Notes: generated from the letters alone by a model not told the origin. A stretch of DNA of 64,000 nucleotides from Aquaspirillum sp. LM1 (GCF_002002905.1 NZ_CP019509.1:930001-994000); one strand, 5' to 3'. Positions 1 to 10,314 are shown, counted from the stretch's first letter. Program-made: numbers and translations.

Positions 1-432
1 CCGCGCCGGCATGTGGTGGGCGACTTTACCGTATGGGAAAGCGGCCCGTTCCAGCTGTGGTGCGGCGATTATTTTGCCTTGAGCCGCGAGCTGCTTGGGC
101 CGATTGATGCCGTGTACGACCGCGCCGCGCTGACTGCCCTGCCGGAAGATCTGCGCAGTGCTTACGTGCTGCAGTTGCGCCGCCTGCTGCCTGCGGCGTG
201 TCCGGTGCTGCTGCTGACGGTGGAAGATGCCGAAGAAGGCGAAAGCGCCGAACAAACGGCAGAGGCCGCCGAGGAAATCGGCACGCTGTTCACCCTGGCG
301 TTCAGCGTGCAGCTGCGTCATGTGGAAAGCGTCAGCGAGGCGGAGGGTCAGGCTGAACACAAGGTGTATCAGCTGTATACCCAGGTGGAGGGTGAACCGG
401 CGGCACCATGGGCACCGGCTGGCCCGGTGTAG
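1..432 (+). CDS. tpm: Thiopurine S-methyltransferase, C-terminal part (cut by window edge)
   Basis: The reading frame is open from the first base and ends with TAG at 430-432, so the N-terminus lies outside the window. The 144 visible codons cover the back half of a class I SAM-dependent methyltransferase. The stretch around VYDRAALTALP is typical of bacterial TPMT, which methylates thiopurines and related thiol or chalcogen compounds in the cytoplasm. The bacterial enzyme is usually about 218 residues, so roughly a third is missing. It converges on the diguanylate cyclase gene. A GTG at position 13 is an internal codon, not a start. Confidence 0.8.
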   Translation, partial: PRRHVVGDFTVWESGPFQLWCGDYFALSRELLGPIDAVYDRAALTALPEDLRSAYVLQLRRLLPAACPVLLLTVEDAEEGESAEQTAEAAEEIGTLFTLAFSVQLRHVESVSEAEGQAEHKVYQLYTQVEGEPAAPWAPAGPV

Positions 433-480
433 CAAGCCGCCTGATGGCCCTGTCCTCCGGACGCTTTCCGGGGATGGCCC

Positions 481-2619
481 TCAGCCGAACAACTCGTCGA
501 TCATCGACGGCTGGGCGTCGTCGTGGCCAGTGTCGGCAAACACGGTGGGCTCCAGGCGCTGCGGTTCTTCCGGATAGGTGTGGGCGTGCAGCAGGTGGCT
601 GGCGTCCAGTTTCATGCTGCTGTCAAACACCACCCAGCAGCCGCGTTTGTCCTGTTTCTTGGCCTGATACATGGCGGCGTCGGCAGCGGCGACCAGCGTG
701 TCGGCGTCCTTGGCGTGCGAAGGATAGACGGCAATGCCCAGACTGGCGCTGACCCGGCGCTTGACGCCGTCAAATTCAAAGTCGAGCCCGGTGATTTGCT
801 GCACCACCCGGCGTGACAGCATGGTGGCGTCGTAGGCGCTGGCTTCCGGCAGCAGCACGGCAAATTCATCCCCCCCCAGCCGGCAGAATACTTCGTTTTG
901 CCGCACGGTTTTATTCACCACCCGGCCAATGTCGATCAGCACTTGGTCGCCGGCGGCGTGACCGTGGCTGTCGTTGATGATCTTGAAGTCGTTCAGGTCA
1001 AAAATCACCAGCGCCATCGGCTGCTCGCGCCGGTCGGCGCGTTTGACCATGCGCTCCAGCTCGGTATCAAAGCGGCGGCGGTTGTAAATGCCGGTGAGGG
1101 TGTCGCGCTCGGCCAGGAAGATGAGCTGTTCGGCGGTGGCGCGTTCGGCGGTGACATCCTCAAAAATCCACAGGCTGCCATGTTCGTTATCGTTGACTTC
1201 CACATGCTGGAAGGCCAGCACCCGCTTATCGTCCAGGCGCAGCTCGTTGCGCGGGGCTTCTTCCTCGCTGGCGTCGTGTGGGGCAAACATCGCCGGCACC
1301 AGGCTGCTGAGGTCTTCGCCAATCAGTTGGTCCACCGACGACAGGCTGAGCATGCGGGCAAACATCGGGTTGGCGTAGGCAATGCGGTGCTGGTGGTCGG
1401 TCAGCACCATGCCGATTGACAGCGAGGAAAACAGCGCGGTCAGCCGGGCACGTTCGCGTTCCACCTCGCGCAGATGGGCTTCGTTCTGCTGCTGCAGCGC
1501 CTGCAGTTCGGCAAATGCCTTGTTCAGTGCCAATTGGTCGTTCTTGATCTGGGTGCAGTCCATCACACTCAGCCGGCAGCCCTGATAAACATCGAGCGCG
1601 CCATAAATCGGGTGCCAGTTGGCCATTAGCCACAGCCAGTGGCCGCTTTGGTGGCGGGCGCGAAATTCAAAGCCCTGGCCCGAGGTGCGCGCCTCAATGG
1701 CGTGGGCCAGGGCGCGGCGCAGGCGCTGGCGGTCGTCGGTGTGGACAATGGTTTCCAGCACCGAGACCTGGGCCATGCATTCTTCACGGGTATAACCGAT
1801 GATGCGTTCCGACGCGCTATTGGTCCAGAACAGCTTGTTGTCCGGGTTGATCCATAATTCCCAGGCGTAGGCGTAGTCGGCAATCGCGTGCAGCATGTTC
1901 TTTTGCGACTGGATTTCGCCAATCTGCTGGCGCAGCGCGTCGCGCATATGGCTGAAATGGCGGGCCAGCTGGCCAATTTCATCGTGGCGTGCTTCCGGAA
2001 CCTGTACATCGTACTGGCCATCGGCAATCGCCTGTGCGGCGCGGCCCAGCCGGCGCAGCGGGCGCAGTAGCCAGGCACCCAGCAGCCACTGCAAGCCAAG
2101 CAGCGAAAACACGCTGAACAGGCCAATCAGCGCACACCAGCCCAGCGCCCGCGACAGTGCATCGCGCGCGTCGGCCACCGACAGGCCGTATAGCACTTCG
2201 CCCACTGGCTGGCTGCCGTATTGCAGCGTCAGCCGGTGGTGAAACACCTGGTCATTGCGGCCAAACAGCATGAATGAGGCCAATTGGTCGGGCGGCGGCG
2301 GGGCGTGGCGGGCATTCCAGGCACTGCTGGCCAGCATCTCACCCTGCGGCGAGCGCACCGCCAGATAGACAATATTGTCGTAGCGGGTAAAGCGTTCCAC
2401 TTGTCCGTACAGGGTATTGAGGTCTTGACTGGACACCGGTTCCAGCAAGGTGGCGCTGACCAGCCGGTCGAGCGTGGCCAGCTGGGTGGCCAGGTCGCGG
2501 CGGGCAATATCGTGCAGGGAATACAGGGTGACTGCCGAGATCAGCCCGACAATCATCAGGTTGATCAGCAGGCCCAGGCCAATCAGGCGAAAACGCAGGG
2601 AGTGGGTGCGAAGCAGCAT
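481..2619 (-). CDS. Membrane-bound diguanylate cyclase (HAMP-PAS-PAS-GGDEF)
   Basis: A 712-residue inner-membrane protein predicted to make cyclic di-GMP from two GTP. Order seen: transmembrane helix at about residues 8-33, a periplasmic loop of about 120 residues, a second helix near 160-183, a HAMP linker, a PAS domain (about 245-360), a short coiled coil, a second PAS (about 396-500) and a GGDEF domain (about 510-675). The active-site loop reads RLGGDEFAVLLPEA, so catalytic residues are intact. The inhibitory site upstream is RQNE rather than the usual RxxD, so product inhibition may be weakened. No EAL domain. The ATG at 2619 has only a weak ribosome site. The input signal is unknown. Confidence 0.9.
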   Translation of the reverse strand: MLLRTHSLRFRLIGLGLLINLMIVGLISAVTLYSLHDIARRDLATQLATLDRLVSATLLEPVSSQDLNTLYGQVERFTRYDNIVYLAVRSPQGEMLASSAWNARHAPPPPDQLASFMLFGRNDQVFHHRLTLQYGSQPVGEVLYGLSVADARDALSRALGWCALIGLFSVFSLLGLQWLLGAWLLRPLRRLGRAAQAIADGQYDVQVPEARHDEIGQLARHFSHMRDALRQQIGEIQSQKNMLHAIADYAYAWELWINPDNKLFWTNSASERIIGYTREECMAQVSVLETIVHTDDRQRLRRALAHAIEARTSGQGFEFRARHQSGHWLWLMANWHPIYGALDVYQGCRLSVMDCTQIKNDQLALNKAFAELQALQQQNEAHLREVERERARLTALFSSLSIGMVLTDHQHRIAYANPMFARMLSLSSVDQLIGEDLSSLVPAMFAPHDASEEEAPRNELRLDDKRVLAFQHVEVNDNEHGSLWIFEDVTAERATAEQLIFLAERDTLTGIYNRRRFDTELERMVKRADRREQPMALVIFDLNDFKIINDSHGHAAGDQVLIDIGRVVNKTVRQNEVFCRLGGDEFAVLLPEASAYDATMLSRRVVQQITGLDFEFDGVKRRVSASLGIAVYPSHAKDADTLVAAADAAMYQAKKQDKRGCWVVFDSSMKLDASHLLHAHTYPEEPQRLEPTVFADTGHDDAQPSMIDELFG

Positions 2620-2649
2620 GCGCGCAATCCGTCAGCTTAACGCAGGACG

Positions 2650-2672
2650 GCCATGCTGCATGGCAGCATGGC
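2650..2672. repeat. 10-bp perfect inverted repeat upstream of the diguanylate cyclase gene
   Basis: Arms 2650-2659 (GCCATGCTGC) and 2663-2672 (GCAGCATGGC) are perfectly complementary around a 3-base loop. It lies 31-53 bases upstream of the ATG of the minus-strand diguanylate cyclase gene and has no T-run on either strand. A regulator-binding site is therefore likelier than a terminator, but no regulator can be named. Confidence 0.4.
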
Positions 2673-2858
2673 AAGGCCATGGCGGACGTAACTTGCCATG
2701 GTGGCCGGGCCAGGAATGTTCAATGCGCCCGTGTGCATTCTGCAGCCTCCCTGCGCTGTTGGTGCGGCATGAACAGGCCATGCGCACCTTTAGCTATATG
2801 GTTATCGTTTTAAGTTATTTATTGCGGCTTCATTATCCGCACTTCTGGCAAAATCCGT

Positions 2859-4172
2859 CTACAGCTTCTTGAAAAAAACCTTGGAACGTCGCTGAAAGTT
2901 ATAAATCTGCTGTTTTGCCTGTGGCAACTCAGTGATATCCCCTGGCACAAAGCCGCGTTCGACAAACCAGTGGGCGGTCTGGGTGGTCAGCACAAACAGC
3001 CGTGCCACCCCGCTGGCGCGCGCCAGGGTTTCCACATGGCGCAGCAGGGTTTCGCCATAGCCTTCGCCCGCCCATTCCGGATCCACTGCCAGACAGGCCA
3101 GTTCGGCCATGCTGACCTCGGCAAACAGGTTCATCGCCACACAAGCAATAATTCGACCATCGTGCTCAAGCAGGGAGAACTTCTGGATTTCCATTTCCAG
3201 CTGTTCACGCCCGCGCTTGACCAGGGTGCCCAGCCGCTCCAGCGGCTCGATCAACGACAAAATGTCACCAATATCATCGATACTGGCTTCGCGCAGACGC
3301 ACCAGCGGTTGCGGGGAGATCATTGAGCCAATGCCGTCGTGGGTGAACAGCTCGGTCAGCAGCGCACCTTCGGTACGGTGGCTGATCAAATGCGCACGCT
3401 TGACCCCCTGGCGGGTGGCGCGGATGGCATAAGGCAGGTAAATCGCCACATCGCCGCCGCTGTGGGCGGGCTGTTCGGCCAGAAACGCCTCGGCTTCATT
3501 GGCGGTCAGCTGGCGCAACAGTTCGCCGCGCGTATCCATGATGCCGGGGGTGTCGGTCAGAAAAATCAGTTTTTCGGCTTTCAGCGCAATCGCGGTGGCG
3601 CTGGCCACTTCTTCCAGGGTGAGGTTGAAAATCTCGCCACTGGGAGAATAGCCCAGCGTGGACAGCATCACCAGTTCGCCGGCGTCCAGCCGGGCATGCA
3701 GCGCCGGGGTGTCAATCTTGCGGATTTGCCCGGTGTACAGCATGTCCACCCCGTCGCGCACGCCCAGGGGTCGCGCCACCAGATAGTTGCCAGCGGCCAC
3801 GCGCAAATTGGCCCCGGCCATCGGCGAGTTGGGCAGCGCCATTGACAGCCCGGCCTCGATATCGGCACGGGTGACGCCAACCGCCTGTTTGACAACTTCC
3901 AGGGTGTCGGGGTCGGTAATGCGGATGCTGCCATGAAAGCGTGGGGTCAGGCCCTGCACGGCCAGCAGGGCATCAATCTGGGGGCGGGCGCCGTGCACCA
4001 GCACAATGCGCACGCCCATGCTGACCAGCAGGTTGAGGTCGTAGCTCAGCCCGGCAAACTTGCCCTGGCTGATGACTTCGCCGCCAAAGGCAATGACAAA
4101 GGTTCGGCCCCGAAAGGCATGGATATACGGCGCGGCTTCGCGAAACCACTGAACAAATTCTGGCGTGCTCAT
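2859..4172 (-). CDS. argA: N-acetylglutamate synthase
   Basis: A 437-residue protein that transfers acetyl from acetyl-CoA to glutamate, the first step of arginine synthesis. The N-terminal two thirds is an amino-acid-kinase fold (IAFGGEV near the start, later VLVHGARPQID), which in this family carries feedback inhibition by arginine. The C-terminal third (about 295-430) is a GNAT acetyltransferase with the acetyl-CoA loop EWAGEGYGETLL. Length and domain order match classical ArgA. Start taken at the ATG at 4172 (MSTPEFVQW); an ATG five codons upstream at 4187 is possible. It is transcribed alone, with no other arg gene beside it. Confidence 0.95.
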   Translation of the reverse strand: MSTPEFVQWFREAAPYIHAFRGRTFVIAFGGEVISQGKFAGLSYDLNLLVSMGVRIVLVHGARPQIDALLAVQGLTPRFHGSIRITDPDTLEVVKQAVGVTRADIEAGLSMALPNSPMAGANLRVAAGNYLVARPLGVRDGVDMLYTGQIRKIDTPALHARLDAGELVMLSTLGYSPSGEIFNLTLEEVASATAIALKAEKLIFLTDTPGIMDTRGELLRQLTANEAEAFLAEQPAHSGGDVAIYLPYAIRATRQGVKRAHLISHRTEGALLTELFTHDGIGSMISPQPLVRLREASIDDIGDILSLIEPLERLGTLVKRGREQLEMEIQKFSLLEHDGRIIACVAMNLFAEVSMAELACLAVDPEWAGEGYGETLLRHVETLARASGVARLFVLTTQTAHWFVERGFVPGDITELPQAKQQIYNFQRRSKVFFKKL

Positions 4173-4187
4173 CGGCGGACACAACAT

Positions 4188-4670
4188 CTATTGGCAGTTT
4201 TGATCGGCTCACGATAGCAGGAAGTCTGTCGCAATGCACATGACGGCGCGACAAATGTTGCATTGCAAGAAGATGACGGCCAGCCGCACCAGGAACACAG
4301 GCCAATCCCGCCAGGCTGGCTGTTTGGCACGAAGCGCCAAGCCTGGGCAGAGCAGGCCTGGCAAATGGAAAAACTGGGTATATGAAAATAAAACGTGTTC
4401 TTGTTTATATGATTGAAACAAACGTTGAACTTATTGAACAGCCTTTCATAAAATATCGGGCAGTTCACTGATGAAGTCCCGCTATCATGTCGATAGGAAA
4501 ATGAAGGCAAAACGTATTCCCCCCGTGCATTTGTCTTCATCTCCACCCATTAGGGCATGACCCTGAATGCGTTATTTCAGCATAACAAAGGCTATGACAG
4601 AGGCGGGATGCGCCCGCTTCCGGAACATGGCCGAAACCATGCAGCACATTATTTTCGGGAGAGTTTTAAC
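4188..4670. other. Intergenic region between argA and the chemoreceptor gene
   Basis: A 483-bp gap between divergent genes. It holds an imperfect hairpin (CCAGGCT at 4311-4317 with AGCCTGG at 4340-4346) and an AT-rich stretch at 4380-4460 that could carry promoters for both sides. The chemoreceptor frame stays open back to 4557, but the good ribosome site sits only before 4671. No small gene is convincing. Confidence 0.5.
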
Positions 4671-6695
4671 ATGCTGAAATCCTTGAGTTTCCGGCAGAAA
4701 ATCCTGTTGGCGGTTCTGGTGACTGTGTTTCTGGGGTTTGCGGTCACCCTGGGCTTTGTCAATATGGCCAACAGTCAGGATGCCCGTCGCCAGGGCGAAG
4801 CGCTGGCAGAACAAATGGCCGCCCGCTATGCGGAACAAACCGAAAAAACCCTGAATGAATCGATGAAAGCCGCCGCCCAACTGGCGCAAACCTTTGAAGG
4901 CTTGCGCCAGGGAGGCATGCCGTCTCGCCCCACGCTGGATGCGCTGCAACGCCGGGTGCTGATGGCCAACACCGGCTTCATCAATATCTGGGTTTTATTC
5001 GAACCCAATGCGCTGGATGGGCGCGATGCCGAATTTGCCAACACGCCGCACCATGACCGCAGCGGTCGCTATGTGCCTTACTTTACCCGCAAGCCAGATG
5101 GCAGTATCGGCCAGGAAATTCCCGGTGGCGGCAAGGGCGAGGTGCTGGAATACGACCGCCCTGGCGATGGCGACTACTATCTGGTGCCCAAGCAACGTGG
5201 CATGGACACCATCACCGAGCCCTATGAATACGATGTGGCCGGGCAGAAAATGCTTTTGTCCTCGTTTGTGGCCCCCATCAAGGACAGCAATGGCCGCTTT
5301 ATCGGTGCGGCTGGGGTGGATGTGCCGCTGGCCAGCGTGCAAAACGAGCTGGGCAAGGTCAAGCCGTTTGATGAGGGCTATCTGAGCGTGCTGTCCAACG
5401 GCGGCGTGTATATTGCCCATCCAGACACGGGCAAGCTGGGCAAGGCAGCGGCTGACCTGTCGCCGGAAGCACTGGCGGCGATCAAGGCCGGCAAGGTGTT
5501 TCACTATCAGGCTGCCGGCAACTGGATGCACTTTCTGATGCCAATCCACATTGGTCAGTCGGGCACGCCGTGGGCGGTGGCGGTAAGCATTCCGATGGAC
5601 AAGGTGATGGAACAGGCCAATGCCACACGTAATCAGTCGCTGTGGATCGGTCTGGCCTGCCTGCTCGGGTTGGGCGTCATCCTGTTCATGGTGCTGGCCC
5701 GTCTGATTCGCCCCTTGAACGAGTTGTCGCGGGCAATGAGCTATCTGGCCAGCGGCTCGGGTGACCTGACCCGGCGCATGCGGGTGTCGGGCAACGATGA
5801 AATCGGCAAGGTGGCCCTGGCATTCAATGCGTTTGTCAGTCAGCTGCACGAGATGTTCAGCGGGGTGAAACAGCACGCCGAAGCCCTGGCCCGCCATGTG
5901 GACGAACTCAGCCAGGTATCCACCCAGGTGGCCGAAGGCTCGCAGCGTCAGTCCGAAGCCGCTAGTGCTACCGCCGCCACCATCGAGCAGGTGACCACCA
6001 GCATCAACCATATCGCCAACAGCACCCGCGATGCAGAAAGTGTGGTCAACCGCACCGGCAGCCTGACCCGCGATTCGGCTACCGTGGTTAACCGCTCATC
6101 CAGCGAAATTGGCCAGATTGCCGGCGCGGTGCGCCAGCTGAATGACAACCTGGCCGCGCTGGAAGGCCGTTCCGGACAGATCAGCGCGATTGTCAATGTC
6201 ATCCGCGACGTGGCCGACCAGACCAACCTGCTGGCACTGAACGCGGCGATTGAAGCCGCCCGCGCTGGCGAGCAGGGCCGGGGCTTTGCCGTGGTGGCCG
6301 ACGAGGTGCGCAAGCTGGCTGAGCGCACTGGCCAGGCAACCGTGGAAATTGCCGGGATGATTACCGCCATCCAGCACGACACCCGTGCAGCAGCAGGTGG
6401 CATGACCGCCGCGCTCAGCCAGGTGGATCAGGGCGTCGAGCTGGCCCAGCAGGCAGCGCAGGCGATTGCCGCCATTCAGGACAATAACACCCAGCTGATT
6501 GAAAAAATCCACGAAATTGCTGACGCCACTGCCGAGCAGTCGCTGGCCAGCACCGACATTGCCCGCAATGCCGAGCGGATCAGCAGCATGGCTGCCGACA
6601 ACGACGCCGCCATTCAGCACAGCGCCAACGCCACCCGCCAGGCGCAGACCCTGGCGGCCAGCCTGCGCGAGATTGTGTCGCACTTCAAGCTGTAA
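4671..6695 (+). CDS. Methyl-accepting chemotaxis protein with dCache-type sensor domain
   Basis: A 674-residue chemoreceptor. The start is at the ATG at 4671, preceded by GGGAGAG at 8 bases; an upstream in-frame ATG (4557) would add 38 unlike residues ahead of the first membrane helix. Helix 1 spans about residues 9-30. The periplasmic part (about 40-310) resembles a double-Cache ligand domain. Helix 2 is near 322-345, followed by HAMP and a long cytoplasmic coiled coil. The conserved signalling tip, [20 protein letters not shown] followed by [15 protein letters not shown], is intact and should contact CheA/CheW. There is no C-terminal CheR/CheB tether pentapeptide. The ligand cannot be told from sequence. 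It is monocistronic, ending at a strong terminator. Confidence 0.95.
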   Translation: MLKSLSFRQKILLAVLVTVFLGFAVTLGFVNMANSQDARRQGEALAEQMAARYAEQTEKTLNESMKAAAQLAQTFEGLRQGGMPSRPTLDALQRRVLMANTGFINIWVLFEPNALDGRDAEFANTPHHDRSGRYVPYFTRKPDGSIGQEIPGGGKGEVLEYDRPGDGDYYLVPKQRGMDTITEPYEYDVAGQKMLLSSFVAPIKDSNGRFIGAAGVDVPLASVQNELGKVKPFDEGYLSVLSNGGVYIAHPDTGKLGKAAADLSPEALAAIKAGKVFHYQAAGNWMHFLMPIHIGQSGTPWAVAVSIPMDKVMEQANATRNQSLWIGLACLLGLGVILFMVLARLIRPLNELSRAMSYLASGSGDLTRRMRVSGNDEIGKVALAFNAFVSQLHEMFSGVKQHAEALARHVDELSQVSTQVAEGSQRQSEAASATAATIEQVTTSINHIANSTRDAESVVNRTGSLTRDSATVVNRSSSEIGQIAGAVRQLNDNLAALEGRSGQISAIVNVIRDVADQTNLLALNAAIEAARAGEQGRGFAVVADEVRKLAERTGQATVEIAGMITAIQHDTRAAAGGMTAALSQVDQGVELAQQAAQAIAAIQDNNTQLIEKIHEIADATAEQSLASTDIARNAERISSMAADNDAAIQHSANATRQAQTLAASLREIVSHFKL

Positions 6696-6710
6696 CGCCC
6701 ACGCCGAATG

Positions 6711-6755
6711 CCGCCTTGCCCTGCGGTGAGACATAGGGCAAGGCGGCGGGTTTTT
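6711..6755 (+). terminator. Rho-independent terminator after the chemoreceptor gene
   Basis: A perfect 12-bp stem (6711-6722 with 6735-6746) closes a 12-base loop and is followed by a five-T run at 6751-6755, 15 bases after the chemoreceptor stop codon. Confidence 0.9.
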
Positions 6756-6992
6756 GCCTGGCTGACCCTGAAGGTGGTCTACCGGCCCATGCCGCCACCG
6801 GACGATGCACTGCACTAATGACAATGACAAAAACTGGTGGTATTAACCAGAATTTCAGTAAAAATCAGCAAAAACCTCTGTTGCATCGCACAAAATCCGC
6901 TTTTTGTCAGGATAACCCTACTGCTGGCATGTGCAAGCCATGACATAAGCGTTATCATGGTGGTTTGCTGAATTTCGCCGGAGAACCACCGC

Positions 6993-8798
6993 ATGAGCCG
7001 CTTTGATTTCCTGCACCCCCCTTTCGATGTCCTGACCGCCGCCGAGCGCGAACAGGTGGAAAAAGCGGTTGATATCGTGTTCTATCCCAACGAAGAAGTG
7101 ATTCTTGGCCCAGGCCAGGCGGTGGATAGCCTGTTCATGGTGATCAAGGGCATCGTGCGCGAAGTGGCCGAAGACGAAATCATCGCGGTGTACCACGCCA
7201 ACGACACCTTTGATGCCCGTGCGCTGATTGCTGGCAACTCGGTTCACCGCTTTGAAGTACACGAAGAAGCGCTGGTGTTTGTCCTGCCCAAAGAAGCGGT
7301 GATGGCGCTGATTGAATCCAACCCGGTATTTGGCGCATTTTTCTTCCAGAGCGTGTCGGAAAAGTTTTCCGCCATGGCCCAGCGTTCTGGCAACCGCGAG
7401 CTGCAAACCCTGCTGACCGCCACCGTGCGCGAAGCCTGCGTGAAAACCCCGGTGTTTCTCGACAGTGCGCAAACCGTACTGGACGCTGCCCGGACGATGA
7501 AGCAGCAGCGGGCCAAATCCATTCTGGTGCGCGATGGCGAGCGCATTGGCATTTTTACCGCCAGTGATTTCCGCGACATCATCCTGACCAATACCCCGGC
7601 CAGTACGGCGCTGGGCGACACTGCACATTTCAATCTGGTGACCACGGATGCCGGCGATTACCTGTTCAACGCCCTGCTGACCATGACCCGCCATCACATC
7701 CAGCGTGTGGTGGTGACCGAAAACGGCCAGCCCACCGGTGTGCTGGAACAGATTGACCTGCTGTCCTACTTCTCCAACCACTCGCACCTGATTGCCCAGC
7801 AGATCGAGCTGGCCGAATCGCTGGATACACTCAAGAGTGTGGCCGGGCAGATTGACCGGCTGGTGGCGGTATTGTCCAGCCATGGGGTGAAGGCGCCGCA
7901 GCTGGCGCGGCTGGTGCAAACGCTGAATGCCCAGCTGTTTGCTCGCGCCTGGCGGCTGATTGCACCGGAAGAGCTGGTCGATAACAGCTGTCTGATTGTG
8001 ATGGGCAGCGAAGGCCGTGGCGAGCAGATCATCAAGACCGACCAGGACAATGCGCTGATTGTCCGCGATGGTTTCAGCCATCCCTACCTGGAAGACGCCT
8101 GCGCGCGCTTTTCGGCCACGCTGATCGAGTTTGGTTATCCGCCCTGCCCTGGCCAGATCATGGTCAATAATGCACTGTGGCGCAAACCGCAGGCGGATTT
8201 CCACGACCAGCTGTATCGCTGGGTGTACCTGCCGGACGCGGATGCGCAGATGAATCTGGCCATTTTTGTTGATGCCGAGTCGGTGGCGGGCGATGCCGAG
8301 CTGCTGCATCAGGCCAAGCGCTATCTGCGTTCGATCATGTCTGACGATGCCGGTTTTTATCTGCGCTTTGCCCGCGCCATCGAGCAGTTTGACACCCCGC
8401 TGGGGCTGTTCTCGCAGTTGCTGACCAAGTCGCAGGGCGGGGTGTCCACGCTGGACCTGAAAAAAGGCGGGATCTTCCCGATTGTCCACGGCATCCGCGC
8501 CATGGCGCTGGAATACCAGCTGGAAGCCAGCAATACCCTGGAGCGGATCAAAACCCTGGTCGAACAGGGGCATCTGGAGGCCCAGCTGGGCCATGACACT
8601 GCCGAAGCGCTGGGCTTTTTGCTGGAAATGCGCCTGAAAGCCGGCCTGAGCATGCTGGCTGACGGCAAGGCTCCGTCCAACCTGATTGAGCCGGATCGCC
8701 TGTCCACCCTGGAGCGCGACCTGCTGAAAGACGCACTGGCCGTGGTCAAGCGCTTTAAAACCACCATTCGCCACCACTTCAAGATGACCGGGTTCTGA
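6993..8798 (+). CDS. cNMP-binding/CBS-pair/DUF294 nucleotidyltransferase-like protein
   Basis: A 601-residue cytoplasmic protein. Domains in order: a cyclic-nucleotide-binding-like domain (about 15-135), a CBS pair (about 150-275), a DUF294 putative nucleotidyltransferase region with GSEGRGEQIIKTDQDNALIV (about 335-355), and the DUF294 C-terminal helical domain (about 450-600). The GSEGRxEQ...DQDN signature resembles the uridylyltransferase-like active site of the GlnD/DUF294 superfamily. Substrate and reaction are unknown. The stop is one base before the ATG of the next gene, a DnaQ-like exonuclease; this pairing recurs in proteobacteria and suggests joint function. A ribosome site, GGAGAA, precedes the ATG at 6993. 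Confidence 0.88.
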   Translation: MSRFDFLHPPFDVLTAAEREQVEKAVDIVFYPNEEVILGPGQAVDSLFMVIKGIVREVAEDEIIAVYHANDTFDARALIAGNSVHRFEVHEEALVFVLPKEAVMALIESNPVFGAFFFQSVSEKFSAMAQRSGNRELQTLLTATVREACVKTPVFLDSAQTVLDAARTMKQQRAKSILVRDGERIGIFTASDFRDIILTNTPASTALGDTAHFNLVTTDAGDYLFNALLTMTRHHIQRVVVTENGQPTGVLEQIDLLSYFSNHSHLIAQQIELAESLDTLKSVAGQIDRLVAVLSSHGVKAPQLARLVQTLNAQLFARAWRLIAPEELVDNSCLIVMGSEGRGEQIIKTDQDNALIVRDGFSHPYLEDACARFSATLIEFGYPPCPGQIMVNNALWRKPQADFHDQLYRWVYLPDADAQMNLAIFVDAESVAGDAELLHQAKRYLRSIMSDDAGFYLRFARAIEQFDTPLGLFSQLLTKSQGGVSTLDLKKGGIFPIVHGIRAMALEYQLEASNTLERIKTLVEQGHLEAQLGHDTAEALGFLLEMRLKAGLSMLADGKAPSNLIEPDRLSTLERDLLKDALAVVKRFKTTIRHHFKMTGF

Positions 8799-8799
8799 C

Positions 8800-9411
8800 A
8801 TGTTTGCTGCGCTGAAAACCACTTGGGCGCGCAAGCGCCTGTCCAACCCTGCCTATGCCCATCTGTTTGACGGGCATCCGGATGAAATGGTCAGCGTGGA
8901 TTGCGAAACCACCAGCCTGAATATCCGTGAAGCCGAACTGCTGTCGATTGGCGCAGTGCGCATTCGCGGCAACCGGGTGCTGACCAGTGAGTCGTTTTAC
9001 ATGCTGGTCAAACCGGAACGCCTACCGATTGGGGCCAGCGTGGCCGTGCATGGCTTGCGTCCGATTGATGTGTCCAATGGTGTGCCGCCGATGGTGGCAG
9101 TCAAGGCGCTGCTCGACTTTATTGGTGGTCGCCCGCTGGTGGGCTATTACCTGGAATACGATGTCGGCGTGCTGAACAAGTACGTGAAGGGGCTGATCGG
9201 CATTGGCCTGCCGCAGGCGCAGACTGAAGTATCCGGCCTATACTACGACTGGAAGCTCAAGCAAAACCCGGATGGCTACGTCGATCTGCGCCTGCAGCCC
9301 ATGCTGGACGAACTGGCGATTCCCACCCTGGCTCGCCACGATGCGCTGAATGATGCCATTACCGCCGCGATGATTTTGCTGGCCATGCGCCAGCGTGGGG
9401 CCAAGGTATAG
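8800..9411 (+). CDS. DnaQ-like 3'-5' exonuclease family protein
   Basis: A 203-residue DEDD-superfamily nuclease. Exo I is at SVDCETTSLN (acidic D and E), Exo II around LVGYYLEYDVGVLNKY, and Exo III at RHDALNDAITAA, a DEDDh-type arrangement with the catalytic His before the last Asp. It starts one base after the upstream DUF294 gene and is almost certainly co-translated with it. It is shorter than the DNA polymerase III epsilon subunit and lacks the polymerase-binding tail, so it is a stand-alone exonuclease of unknown substrate. Confidence 0.85.
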   Translation: MFAALKTTWARKRLSNPAYAHLFDGHPDEMVSVDCETTSLNIREAELLSIGAVRIRGNRVLTSESFYMLVKPERLPIGASVAVHGLRPIDVSNGVPPMVAVKALLDFIGGRPLVGYYLEYDVGVLNKYVKGLIGIGLPQAQTEVSGLYYDWKLKQNPDGYVDLRLQPMLDELAIPTLARHDALNDAITAAMILLAMRQRGAKV

Positions 9412-9453
9412 CGCCACGGGGCTGCGCGTTGCCGTCGCAATTGGCCCGACACA

Positions 9454-10245
9454 TCAGCCGGGGGGTGCCGCCAGCTGCTTGAGGTAGCTGCGCTGACGCT
9501 GGCGCAGTGTGGGCAAGCTCGGTGCGTGCCGCGCCAGCGCGTCCAGCACTGGCTGTAGTCGGGCATCGTGGCGAAAGCACACGCGCAAGGGGTGCTCGGC
9601 CAGCCAGCGGGCATGAAATTCCAGGGCAAGCGCTTCATTGCGCAGCGGTGAACGTTCCAGCAGGTAATACATCACCTGATTGTCAATCACCGCCACATCA
9701 ATCCGCCGCTGTACCAGCTTGCGCAGATTGCTGATATCGCTGCTGGCCACATCCACCGGCAACTGGCCACTGGCCACTGCCGCGTCAAATGCATCGCTGT
9801 TGGCATAGCCGCTGACCACGCCCACCCGGTAGCGACTCAGGTCGCTGATCGTTTCCCAGTCAATCACCCGCCCCGGCAGATAGGCCAGGCCAAGCACGCT
9901 GCTGCCAATCGGGGCGCTGAGCTTGCAGCGGCGTTCGGTGTCGTGGGTCTGGTATTCTGGAAAATAGCCATCCAGACCGGGACGATGGCCAATGCCATCG
10001 CGAATGGTGCGCGCCCACGGCAGCCAGACCACTTCCAGCCGATACCCGGCCTGCGCCAGCATCTGGCGCAGGATGGCGGTGCTGCTGCCTTGCTCGGGCA
10101 AGCTGGCGGCGGAAAAGGGGGCCCAGTCGCTGGAGGCCAGCCGGACCACCGGGCGGGGATCCGGCATCGTCGGCGCGGCCAGAACGCTGCCCGCCCAGAG
10201 CACGCCAAGCCAGACCATCCGGTGGATGCCGTGGTAGAGCGTCAT
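9454..10245 (-). CDS. Periplasmic substrate-binding protein, family 3 (amino-acid type)
   Basis: A 263-residue exported protein. The start is at the ATG at 10245, preceded by AGGAG; the frame extends 13 codons further upstream without a better start. A signal peptide (MTLYHGIHRMVWLGVLWAG, then cleavage near VLAAP) leads into a two-lobe type II binding fold (VVRLASSDWAPF..., YRVGVVSGYANSDAF). No permease or ATPase genes adjoin, so it may be an orphan binding protein or sensor-like relative rather than part of a transporter. The ligand is unknown. Confidence 0.8.
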   Translation of the reverse strand: MTLYHGIHRMVWLGVLWAGSVLAAPTMPDPRPVVRLASSDWAPFSAASLPEQGSSTAILRQMLAQAGYRLEVVWLPWARTIRDGIGHRPGLDGYFPEYQTHDTERRCKLSAPIGSSVLGLAYLPGRVIDWETISDLSRYRVGVVSGYANSDAFDAAVASGQLPVDVASSDISNLRKLVQRRIDVAVIDNQVMYYLLERSPLRNEALALEFHARWLAEHPLRVCFRHDARLQPVLDALARHAPSLPTLRQRQRSYLKQLAAPPG

Positions 10246-10314
10246 TGGTGTTCTCCTGGCTGACGACACAACAACGTCCCGCAAGCGGGGCGCTGGAGGA
10301 AGCGGCTGTGTGGC

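Noticed and set aside
4470-4496. Sigma-28-like promoter before the chemoreceptor gene (GTCGATAG at 4489)
   Set aside because: The -35 region (GATGAAGT) matches the consensus poorly and the site is 175 bp from the start codon.
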